NCBI GenBank assembly: GCA_916610825.1
Contig: OU744449.1
Location: forward strand, 186,001 to 250,000
DNA length: 64,000 nt
Reading direction: 5' to 3'
Origin: Haliclystus octoradiatus
Lineage: Eukaryota; Cnidaria; Staurozoa; Stauromedusae; Haliclystidae
This document shows, one piece after another, positions 34,100-44,512 of this stretch (position 1 is its first letter; each line of letters begins with the position of its first letter). The position numbers were made by a program, and so were the translations under genes. The notes under the pieces are model-generated. The model made no database searches and had not been told where the DNA came from. It was given only the letters and a program-made list of their open reading frames with translations.

Positions 34100-36464
34100 G
34101 TACAAAATAACAACACAACTAAATTTGCACAACGTTTCGACTGATTGACTTCAGCCATTCTCAAGTGAATGTTTTTTATTATTAACCAAGATATATATAT
34201 ACATAAAAATGTTTGCCCCTTGAGGGTAAAGTTACATCATGGAAAATATTTACAATTATATGAGATCTATATCAGTGACAACAGTAACTATGGTAACTAG
34301 CCTATAGATATGAAATGCATGCAGTTATTTGAAAACTTTGGCCCGGATGGAATCGCCCTGAACGTTTAATGTTGGTTTCAGTTCTTGAATTGCCAGCATT
34401 TCATTCACGAGACAATCGAATTTATTTTTGCACTTTTTTATTATTCTAAAATGTTTTTCAAATTGATCAGTAGATATTCCGTGCTCTTGACGGACGTGTG
34501 TACCAAGGTTACTTTTGTTATGTTCATCTATGCGTTCATATAAGTGCCGGCATGTATAGCCAACATAGTCTGCTTCGCACAGACCACATTTAAAATGATA
34601 TATGACGCATTGCTGGGTTAACAAATCTGGCTTCTCCTCACGGGTACGCAAGTCATCGTTGAGCTTCTTACTTTTAAGAATAGCATTAAACTTTACACTT
34701 ATTTTACAATTTAAACGGTAAAGTTCTTTTCTTGTTTCATCACATGATTGTTGGTCTTTAAAAGGTAAAACTATACTAACATATTTTAAATTATCGTCTG
34801 GTAAAACTGGAGAATTAAAATCATTACTTAGCATTTTATTTAAAATAGAATTAAAAACACGGGGCGGATACTTAAGTTTACTAAAAATGTTAAAAAGTAC
34901 TTTACATTCAATATTAAAATCAGCTTCAGAGGAACAAAGACGATGCGCTCTGTGAAGCATTGTCTTCAAAATACCGGTTTTATACCTTTGGTCTACATGA
35001 CTCTGATAATGTAAAAGAAGTCCTTTGTTTGTTGTTTTTCGATGTACACTCGTTGATATTTCTGTGCCGGTATTGGTCATTTTGATTCCAAGAAAAGGTA
35101 GATTTTTGTTTTCCTCCAACTCAATCGTGAAGTTTATTGACGAGTGTGCTGCATTCAGAATCGATAATAAGTTTTCTGCTTCTTTTCTATTGTTAACAAT
35201 TGCCAAGGTGTCATCTACATAGCGCCAGTAGAACTCTGGTAATTTATTAGATTCTGATAAAATTTTTTCAATATTGGACATACATACATTAGCTAATAAA
35301 GATCCCAATGGTGATCCCATTGCCACTCCATCTGATTGTTCATACAGCTCACCATCGAATTGAAACAATTGATCTTTGGTACTGATCAATAATAGGTCAC
35401 GCAGATCGTCAGGAGTTAAATTCAAGGAATACTTTTCATTGAACCAGTTGTTAGAAAATGCATCCGTAACCAAAATTTCAATTGTTTCCAGTAGGGGGAC
35501 GTTGGTAAACAGAGCACTCACGTCAAAAGAGACCATAATACTACCTTTTCGGAATTTTACGTTGCGTATTTCTTCGCTAAAATTTAATATATCTAATATT
35601 GTAAAACTATTGATAGCCAAAGGTTTGAGCTTGTCATCTAGCCATTTTGTCAAAAGAAAGTTATAAGATCCCACTGCCGATAGAACTGGTCGCATTTGTA
35701 AGTTAGTCTTATGTGTTTTTGGTAGGCCATATAAATGTGCTAGCCGAGAGCCTTTAGGACAAAGTTTTGTTGCTATTTCTTCTGGTAAAATTTTTTTTAT
35801 ACATTTATTTACCATTCTTTCTTTATAAAGGAGAGGGTGGGGATGTTTTGCAGGCCTCCCTCTACGTTTTTTATTCTGGTCTACAAAGGTAAATTTATCT
35901 CGTTTGTCAATCGATGCTTCCATCAATAGTCTATTATAATGTTCTTTGTTCATAATGACGATACCATTACCCTTATCCGGCTTAGTTATTACAATGTTCT
36001 TATTGCGTTTTAAAGATGATATTGCTCGTAGTAAAGATTTGGGTGGTTTCTGTCCTTGTAAACGGCAGTAATTCAAGGCAATAGACTTGAGCGTAGTTGC
36101 TGTGATATCTTTCTCGTCAGATGGTAAATATATTTCTGCCCTGAAGTATGCCTTCTCAAACTCAACCTTCGTGTCAATTTCGTCCCTACGCGTTGATCGT
36201 CTTGGTAACGAGAAATCTAGCCCTCTCGACAATACTAATTTTTCAAAAAAGTTCAATGAGTAATCTGACAAGTTATTAATGTGTTGATCAACATCTGTTG
36301 TATTATTTATTAGCCGGCTTAATTTCTTGCCATGTTTTCTTGTTAATGACTGATACTTTCGCTCTCTCATAATACTTAAGGCCTTTAAAATTGATAAATA
36401 CATGATTGTGGTGAATTTCTCTTTTATATCTACGAATAGACCATTTACCTCTAGTTGTATTACC
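34100..36464 (-). mobile_element. Penelope-like element with 14-bp target-site duplication
   Basis: The 2365-bp element is flanked by exact TCAAATGTATTGAG copies at 34086-34099 and 36465-36478. Its orientation is minus. The 3' end carries GGCTGAAGTCAATCAGTCG then AAACGTTGTGC, shared in pattern with the ends of two other Penelope-like fragments in the window. Only about 60 bp precedes the ORF, so the 5' end may be truncated. Confidence 0.92.
34325..36403 (-). CDS. Penelope-like element protein: reverse transcriptase plus GIY-YIG endonuclease
   Basis: An uninterrupted 692-residue frame. Residues about 210-440 carry the PLE reverse transcriptase: RLAHLYGLPKTHK, SFDVSALFTNVP (motif A Asp), VAMGSPLGSLLANVCM and FYWRYVDDTLA (catalytic YVDD). 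The C-terminus is a GIY-YIG endonuclease: CVIYHFKCGLCEADYVGYTC, HLYERIDEH and FDCLVNEMLAIQELKPTLN. This protein nicks target DNA and primes reverse transcription of its own RNA. The intact frame and perfect duplication show the insertion is young. PLE proteins are usually somewhat longer, so part of the N-terminus may be missing. Confidence 0.93.
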   Translation of the reverse strand: MYLSILKALSIMRERKYQSLTRKHGKKLSRLINNTTDVDQHINNLSDYSLNFFEKLVLSRGLDFSLPRRSTRRDEIDTKVEFEKAYFRAEIYLPSDEKDITATTLKSIALNYCRLQGQKPPKSLLRAISSLKRNKNIVITKPDKGNGIVIMNKEHYNRLLMEASIDKRDKFTFVDQNKKRRGRPAKHPHPLLYKERMVNKCIKKILPEEIATKLCPKGSRLAHLYGLPKTHKTNLQMRPVLSAVGSYNFLLTKWLDDKLKPLAINSFTILDILNFSEEIRNVKFRKGSIMVSFDVSALFTNVPLLETIEILVTDAFSNNWFNEKYSLNLTPDDLRDLLLISTKDQLFQFDGELYEQSDGVAMGSPLGSLLANVCMSNIEKILSESNKLPEFYWRYVDDTLAIVNNRKEAENLLSILNAAHSSINFTIELEENKNLPFLGIKMTNTGTEISTSVHRKTTNKGLLLHYQSHVDQRYKTGILKTMLHRAHRLCSSEADFNIECKVLFNIFSKLKYPPRVFNSILNKMLSNDFNSPVLPDDNLKYVSIVLPFKDQQSCDETRKELYRLNCKISVKFNAILKSKKLNDDLRTREEKPDLLTQQCVIYHFKCGLCEADYVGYTCRHLYERIDEHNKSNLGTHVRQEHGISTDQFEKHFRIIKKCKNKFDCLVNEMLAIQELKPTLNVQGDSIRAKVFK

Positions 36465-36478
36465 TCAAATGTATTGAG

Positions 36479-38108
36479 TCTAATAAAACATCACGCTCGC
36501 CGGATGGCTATCCCGCACTCTTTTTGAAGTCAATAGCCCAAGAAATAGCATTGCCTTTATCTCAGCTCTATGAGTTATCTCTATTAACTGGTCAACTGCC
36601 CTCCATTTAGAAAACAGCTATTGTTGTGCCAAATTTCAAGAAAGGTAAACCTTCAATGCGACAAAACTACCGTCCAATTTCATTAACTTGCATAACATGT
36701 AAAGTTATGGAATCTGTTATAAATTCACAAATGCGTCAGTATCTGCTTTCTAATAACATTATTACTAAAGAACAATATGGTTTCCTTGCTCGGAGATCAA
36801 CCTGCACCCAATAGAAATTATTAATCAAGCTGAAGGCTTATGGTATAGATTTTGAACTATTGGCATGGATTTCTTCTCTTTTTAACTGGCAGAACTCAAT
36901 CTGTATCAGTTGGAAATTGTTTATCATCAGCATCGAATGCTGTCAGCGGCGTTCCTCAGGGTTCTGTTCTAGGGCCATTATTATTTACTTTATTTATCAA
37001 TGACATTGTACATTGTATCGAAGGCGATTGTAAAGTTAGTAAAATTGGCGATTGTAAAGTTAGTAAAATTGGCGATTGTATATTTAGCTTGTTTGCAGAC
37101 GATGCCAAATTTTATTGTTCCCGTGGCAATACAATTTCAACCGATTTGACAGAGACATTAGTAAATCTCTACGAATGGTCTCAAACGTGGCAGCTACGGA
37201 TAGCTTTTGAAAAATGTTCAGTTTTAACTACTAGTAAGCATAAATGTAGACGATGTTGGATACGTTTTGGGTGGTCACACTCTGCCAATGGTCAGCAGAA
37301 TCCGAGATCTTGGGATAATTATAACGTGGGATTTAAAATCCTCATCTCATTGCTCGATGGTAGCATCAATAGCATATTCAAGATCCTATCTCATTATGAA
37401 CATCTTTACTTCAAGGAATGCAGTTCTACTAATAAACGCATTCAAAACTTATGTTAGGCCAGTGTTAGAAACATCAGCGTGTTCTTGGAACCTTTGTCTA
37501 TTAAAGGACATTCAAATTATCGAAAGGGTACAGAGAAGATTCACAAGATTTGTATGTAATACCACCAACTTGGCTTTTAAAGATTAAAATGACAGATTAT
37601 TGCTTCTGAACCTCGAATCGCTAAAACTAAGACGACTAAAGATAGATTTGATTATGATGTATAGAATAACGCATAATTTAGTTGATTTATCTCTTTCCTC
37701 TCTTAATTCTGAATTAATCGCAAATAAATATTCAATGCGTGGTCATTCACAACGACTTTATTCGATGCAAATGTGCCGGTTAAGCAGCACAATTAATTTA
37801 TTTAGTCAGAGAGTGATACCTTGGTGGAATAATTTACATGAGTCTGTGGTGAGCTCAAAATCACTTCAAAGTTTTAAAATATCCCTAGTGGAGATGGACT
37901 TGTCGGAACATTGTAACATATTTTCTTAACTATTATACAATCATCAACTTTCCTTTAATATCATTTTTTTAATGTTAATCTTACTTTTGTTATAGTGTAT
38001 ATGTGTATTGTATTAGCTGTATGTAAGTGGAATTATTTGTGAATTTAATCCCCTGTATTTGCCTGTTATATTTTATATGACGAATAAATCAAATCAAATC
38101 AAATCAAA
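36479..38108 (+). pseudogene. LINE, 3' part with reverse transcriptase remains and (TCAAA)n tail
   Basis: Broken frames encode QNYRPISLTCITCKVMES, EQYGFLARRST, SGVPQGSVLGPLLFTLFIND, SLFADDAKF (FADD catalytic box), then the C-terminal region (TYVRPVLETSACSWN, IERVQRRFTRF). It ends in AATAAATCAAATCAAATCAA at about 38081-38108, a typical LINE 3' microsatellite tail. A 24-bp tandem duplication (GGCGATTGTAAAGTTAGTAA) occurs near 37023-37075. Together with 33600-34085 this is a 5'-truncated jockey/CR1-like copy. Confidence 0.82.
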
Positions 38109-38741
38109 CGTGGTAATTGACTCTGTTTTGTTATTATTATTATCATAAAAATATATCATTCATTGTATATTTATGATACAGTATGTATTAAAGTTGGAAA
38201 TTTTTTGCTGAGCAAATTACGATGATGATGAGAGACATGTTGACATCAGACCAGCGTTCATAATTACGTTTTAAAAATACAGAAATGAATTCAACCCCAC
38301 CCAGTTCTAATTCCAAAAGTCTACAGAATTTATGTAAAAAAAAACAAAATAGCAGTGCGTTCTCCTTATTGGCTTGATGTGTGACTACAAAAGTCTGCAG
38401 AATTCATTTGTACGGTCGACTATGGTGTGGTGTACAACCAAAACATTCAAATGAAGGCATTAAATAAAAGGCAATTAATAGGACATCCGGTGCTTAAGCT
38501 TATTGCAGCGCTAATCACCATTATCAACAAATGAAAAATTTGTAAACCTTTTTTCACAAGAGGTGATTAATGTACAATTGAATGTTCGTGTTTTTCAAGA
38601 CATCGCAGACAAAACGACATATTATATTGTTCATATTATATACTTCAATGTAGATCTACTAATTATTTACTATAATATACAGATTCACACACCTACCAAA
38701 AGATGTCTTAAAATTCATTTAATTTGAAACCCTAATTAACA
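38109..38741. other. AT-rich intergenic, 3' side of Dlx gene A
   Basis: No coding sequence seen; the Dlx A 3' UTR should lie here, read on the minus strand. Confidence 0.45.
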
Positions 38742-40195
38742 TTACATATGATATGGCAAAGATGAACGGTTACCGGTGGCATAACGAATGTCCGTCGGTT
38801 GATTGTATACATAACCGGTTTCCATATGAGATGCTGGGCCGTAGCCAGAGCTACGGTAGCACCAAGAATCACCACCGGTTTGTCCATAACCGGCAGCATA
38901 TCCTTCGTTGTAACCGAGCGCGGGAGTAACGTAATTGTTCCCACTTGGGTGGGCTATCGTGGGGCTGTATGGGGACGGCTTGTTGTGATCCCACATGCTA
39001 CTAACTTGCGATGGGATGTTGTTGTTGTTGTTGTTATTGAGTAATAATATGCCAGCTGGTGATTGGGGCTGGTTACCAATGGCTTTGACAACCTTTTTAA
39101 ATTTTGATCTTTTATTTTGAAACCATATTTTTATTTGCGTAGTTGTGAGACCCAACGTCGCAGAAAGGTCTCCTCGTTCTGGTAAAGACAGATAGTGGGA
39201 TCTTTCGAAAGCGCGGTTCAGTTCTCTCAGCTGATAGCTCGTGAAGATCGTCCGCGGTTTCCGAGGTAACTTTGGTAATTTCTTGCCGTCTGTAAGACCT
39301 ACAATTAATGGATCAATCAGTCAATAATAAATTATTAATTAACATAGCTTATTAGTTGACCAAAAGGATAGTTACCGTCGCCGTCGTCGTAAATGTCTTC
39401 GTCATCACTCTCTCCTTCAGTGACTGTTGAAGTAGATCCCAACTGCGATGATTTACGGATACGGATGTGACTTCTACGATCATCCATACTGTCGCCAGAG
39501 ATTTTGATTGTTGAACCATCGTGCATGTTGGCTGCTGCGGGTAACTGAGCATCTTCACTGATCGTACTGATCGCAGGCGACGTCAATTTGGGAGAAAGAC
39601 TGACGGCGGGATCGTGTCTATTTTGCAATTGCTGCGGTTGATTCAAACGCTGTTCGAATTGATATCGTCTTAACTGCGATGGTTGTTGTTGCTGCTGCTG
39701 CTGCTGCTGCTGATGCTGCTGCTGCTGCTGTACACCGTTGACGTCCACGTGTTGTTGCTGTTGATGATATGAATAATGTTGTTTTAACTGACCATGCGCA
39801 GCAGGGGAATGATACTGTTGTTGTTGCGTGTAGTTGTTGTTTGCTGTTCCGGTGTTGCTAGGAACGCTAACATACCCTTCTACGTTGCTATTACTCCGAT
39901 GGTAGAACCTGGCATCTCCACGGTAATTACCACTGGTAGTTGTATTTCCAGCCGTACTTGCACCATAATACCCCCCTTCGACTGATGACGACATACTACG
40001 GCATTGAGTACGGCATTGATACGCTGGTAGGGTACCGGCATCGGCGTGTCGGTATGAGTAGTGAATGTCATCGGTTCTAATATGATCTGCTGTCGATGGT
40101 AACGCTCTATGTAAATTGAGAGCCGTCTTATCTTTCAATGAGCTATTCATTTCTCTCTTTGGGCCGATGTAATTAATTGCCCACTTATCAAACAT
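38742..40195 (-). CDS. Dlx: Distal-less/Dlx homeobox transcription factor A
   Basis: Exons 39376-40195 and 38742-39289 join in phase 1 to 455 residues. The N-terminal half is Gln/His/Tyr-rich with a polyglutamine tract around residues 155-172 and an acidic stretch ([10 protein letters not shown]) just before the intron. The homeodomain is about residues 282-341: [20 protein letters not shown], then [19 protein letters not shown], then [18 protein letters not shown]. Gln50, the WFQNKRSK helix 3 and the YLSLPER segment identify the Dlx family; several positions differ from the usual Dlx consensus (Phe at 8, Thr-Ser-Tyr at 9-11, Ile-Lys-Ile-Trp). The C-terminus is Asn/Tyr/Gly-rich. Dlx proteins are nuclear activators in appendage, sensory and neural development. 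It is divergent from Dlx B, 2.6 kb apart. The homeobox has no intron. Confidence 0.93.
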
Positions 40196-42838
40196 AAACG
40201 TTGGATTGATCCTCTGAGTCCACTTGGATTGTCTCCATTTATAATTAATTAATGATTGACAGTGTATCAGTACTAAGATGGCGTAATAGAATCCACAGCA
40301 CTCATAATAATAGGCACATACTAAGTGCGAATCCGTGTGTGCAACAAGGCAGTTGTCTCATCACATCTCTTTTGTCATTCATACACTTCAGTTGTAATGG
40401 AAAGAAACGAGCTGCCCAATCGAGCGGATAGAAAATCATTGCCACTTAAAACGAGACAAAGCATGCTGGTCAGCCGCAGAATTTAATCAATGCCATCCGA
40501 TTGTTTAGACTAAACACTTAGCAATTGCTACGAAACCTCATTAGCGCGTTGCATGAAACAATCACCAATCAATGTATTTCCCTCGTATAAAAAATCCTTT
40601 TCAATTAAAATGAGTAAACATCAATTAATAGCTTGATTGTTGGCTCTCTAAATCATTCTTTGACATGGCGCGCCAGTTAAAATTAATTGCATAAGAAGAA
40701 CCCTAGAAGTGGTAACGATGACGGTCTGGCAGGGGGGTGGATAACCCCTTCTTGATGGAATATAGCGGCCTCGATGCTATTCAACGATTTCTCGTATTTG
40801 TATAAGACATCTTTATATATATATATTAATTAATAAGTACTAATTAATGGCAACTAACTGCATTCTGACAAATATAAAAGGAAAATCGAATATGGTAAGA
40901 CAGTTGTTTCGCTTGATCAGTTGACGACCAACGCGTTTGTTGTCGGCGGTCTGCCACGGAGAAACGAAAGACTTCAATGCTGCCCATTCGACACAATAGC
41001 CTATGAATGGACCTAACCCGAGGCTTTCTCTCTCGTTGGCGTCTTTGGCCAACCTCAAAGAATGTCCCATAATGCAATTTAGGCGTAGCGTTAACTGCAT
41101 CATATTGATTAGCAACGCAAATAATACGTAGCTGCAGTACGATTTAATACCCTTAAAAGATAATCACACTTACGCGACAACAGTGTGTTTGGCACGTGGC
41201 GGTGTAAGTGACAGTTACGATCGAATGAGCACAAGTAAACAAAACATGGAGGCTTTCAAATTTGGTAAATTTATTGTAATGAATCTGTGTTCTGTGGATG
41301 GGAGTGTTTGAACTAATGCACGAGCCATAGTCTACGGCTGCCGTATTCTCACACGCCGTCGGCTATCGGCATCGGAATGAGGCAGATGTGCGCTATTCGA
41401 ATGATAGAGGTGTCAATCAAATGCAAACACCAAATGCTGCTGTATTGGATATGAAAATCGGCAGGCCGCACAGTATTGTACAGGAAGGAAAGTACGAAGA
41501 TCACATCACAATAGAAAATATTAAACATTCAGAAGCTAATAATCATTAATATAAAAGTTATGCAGTTGAACAGCTAAGAAATGCATTCATTGAGAAGTAG
41601 CCAGTGGCAGTTTATATTATAATCATACAACCGTTATAATAATATTAATAACTGTGGAGTAATCAATGGAATTAACAAATTCATCTACACGGTAGTTGAA
41701 TCTGATGGCTAGCGATTACCCCCTTTCAAATTGAGAATATATTAATTACTTTTATCAATTTGTATATTAATGACAATTATTATTAAAAGTTTTGTTTGTT
41801 GATGTAATTATGTCGTCTGGCCGCGGTCGTTCAAGCTAGCTCAACGTACTATATACCATAATTATTAACTGATCAAGGGTAACGATTATGCTATTCTATT
41901 CGACATGCAAACCGCTTATAAATTGTCGATTCCTGGTCCATTATAATTGCTTTGCTTGTGAACAAATTGTTTGCCTTAATTAACTCAATCAAACAACGCC
42001 ACAGACCACATTTAAATCGTTCGCGCAAATCAGAACTGTGAAATTGATAGTTCGTCCATAGTTGTTATGATATGGTTGTAAAATTAAAGCCGGCCGGTGT
42101 AGCGTGCCATGTGGAATTGATGTCCATTATAATTCATTACCATTTCACGTCATAATATTCTGTGAAACGGCTTCGCCTATTTCTCGTTGAAAGGGACAAG
42201 CAAGCAGTAGTACTGCTTTTCTTCACTGCAACAAAAGAGTCTTGTCTGATGATCGACATTGATTTCCCGTAACAGGACTGAGAATATAGGCGATGCATAG
42301 TTTTTCATTCAGCGTGATAGAGGTTACCATCCGTCTGTAGATCGGTACGCGCAACTCAATTCGCTTGTGGACAATGCGTGGGTTGTAAATGAACAATGGG
42401 AGCAGAGAAATGAAAGGAACTGGCGCTTGGCATTGTCTCATGGCCTGACAGTTCGAGTACTAGTGTTGTTGTTCTAGAGAGGGTCGATTGAGAGTAGTTG
42501 GCAGTGGCGGGTCGTTAGTCGTTTGGTTTTTATGCGTTGCAACTGCTGACTCTTTCTTTCACTTCATCACATCAGACAGGAGTTTAGCGGTGGCTTGTTT
42601 ACGCGTGACTGCCGACAGATATATCCCCGTGGAGATAAAAACATATTACATTGAGGTATTTGTATCATTGCCTAGAGGTATCAGTAGCTGTCTGGTCAAC
42701 TGGTAAGCACTGTCTCTTGAGGCTATCACTCACTGACGTCGTGGTACTGCGTCGATTAGTATCGCTTCCCTGCGCATCAGATGACTATTGAACTAGCGTT
42801 GATCGCACCGTCATAATTAATTAACAACGTCAGCAATT
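40196..42838. promoter_or_regulatory. 2.6-kb intergenic region between divergent Dlx genes
   Basis: The two start codons face away from each other across this stretch, so it should hold both promoters and possibly shared enhancers. Several TAATTA-type homeodomain core sites occur (for example near 40241, 40834 and 42815). A (TA)n run lies at about 40812-40825. No coding sequence is supported. Confidence 0.5.
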
Positions 42839-44062
42839 ATGGACTATACTGTTGGAATAGACCAGCCACAACAGAGGCCATCGTATGAAAGCAAAATAGA
42901 TTCAATTCCACAACGAATGTTACCCGGGTCCATGTGTCTTTCGTTCTACCAAAGAGATCTCAATAGTGGCAGAATTATTAATGAAGAATATAGCAACAGA
43001 AATACGGTTAATTATGAAAGAGAAACAACGCTAGAATCTAGCAGCGCAGACCAAAGAGGAGAGCCACGCTTTGGAAGCATCCACGCAAATAATGTTGAGA
43101 ATCATGAAGAAGACGAAGAAGAAAGGGACATCGAGGAAGATGACGATGAGCTAAACTCAGCAAATCAACAAAAAGGTATTAAAATATTAAAAAAAGATGT
43201 CAACAGACAACTACTGCTGCCGGAGTACCGCCTTATCACTTATCAGCGTACAGTACATTCTAATTATCACTAATATCCAAAGTGTGTTGTGTATAAAGCC
43301 TTTGTTATAGTCTCAATGGAGGCTGTCTCTGTTTAGACATTAAACACCACGGGCAGTCAAACACCGCCATTTCAATCGTTTTCTCTGTCTTTTTCTTTAG
43401 ATCGAATACAAACTGACGACGATGAAAAATCGAAAGACGCCGACGGAAAAAAATCGCGTAAGCCAAGGACGATTTACAGTAGTTTTCAGTTGCGAGAATT
43501 GAACCGCCGTTTCCATCGTACTCAGTACTTGGCATTGCCGGAGAGGGCAGAATTAGCAACGACACTAGGGCTAAGTCAGACACAAGTAAAAATATGGTTC
43601 CAGAATAAAAGATCAAAATTAAAAAAAATAATCAAAGCTTCAACAGGGCATGGCCATACCATCTTGCCTGTTTCGAACATGTTGCCATCGTTACCAGGAT
43701 ATCCAGGCGAAAGTCATGTTCATTTAACTGGCATCGACTCAGCTGATGGTCCTGCCCAGTCAATGGGCTATACGTCTGCCTGGGACACAGCTAAATTGGG
43801 TGCGTATGTAACTAACAACAACAACAACAACAGCATATATCCTCTGTTCGGCGCTCAGACAGAACCAATATCACCATGGCAACGGCATCCCCACGAACCT
43901 GTCAATCATCAACATCCGTCTTCATACGCAAACTCAATTGAGCCAGTTACGCCGTCGCCACTGGCCATCTATAATGACTATAATCACCATGACAACATCT
44001 ACACACATCAACCTCCATACGAACAGCAGCCATCTTTGCAGGCGTATCAACAACATTGTTAG
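42839..44062 (+). CDS. Dlx: Distal-less/Dlx homeobox transcription factor B
   Basis: Exons 42839-43175 and 43401-44062 join in phase 1 to 332 residues. The N-terminus is acidic near its end ([17 protein letters not shown]). The homeodomain is about residues 131-190: [20 protein letters not shown], then [20 protein letters not shown], then [20 protein letters not shown]. This is much closer to the standard Dlx sequence than gene A. The tail has an Asn run and is rich in His/Tyr/Pro. As in gene A, the single intron lies just upstream of the homeobox in phase 1 and the homeobox itself is uninterrupted, which supports origin of the pair by tandem inverted duplication. It is a nuclear DNA-binding regulator by family. 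Confidence 0.95.
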
Positions 44063-44512
44063 GTTATATCATAGAATTGAATTGTAGATATTTATTTACT
44101 AATTACTATTTATATTTAGTTCAGCCAGAATACACCATAACATATATGGACATTACAAAAGCCATATTCATTAGCCACTCATGAGTTCTCTCTTCACTAT
44201 TCAATGTTAAGACTGGGTAGGAGGGTCTGCATACTGTCTGCATCTAGACCTGCTTGTTGTTATATTTTGCTTCTAAGACAATCGAGGGTCGTCATTTGAT
44301 ACCGAGGTAAAAAACGGAAGCTGCGAGGTTTGTGTATGACACATGAAATCAACCCCTCTCAATTAATCAAAGGTGGAAGATCATTCTTCTATAAATGTTT
44401 ACATAATTACAATCATTAAATATATTATTATTGCATAATCATGGAATTTCAAAATAATCGTTATTTTACTAGTCTGCACGTAACCAATCAAATAGTCAAT
44501 AGTCAAATTCAT
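44063..44512. other. 3' UTR/intergenic between Dlx B and SLC49A3
   Basis: The genes converge here over 450 bp of AT-rich DNA. No other feature is seen. Confidence 0.5.
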
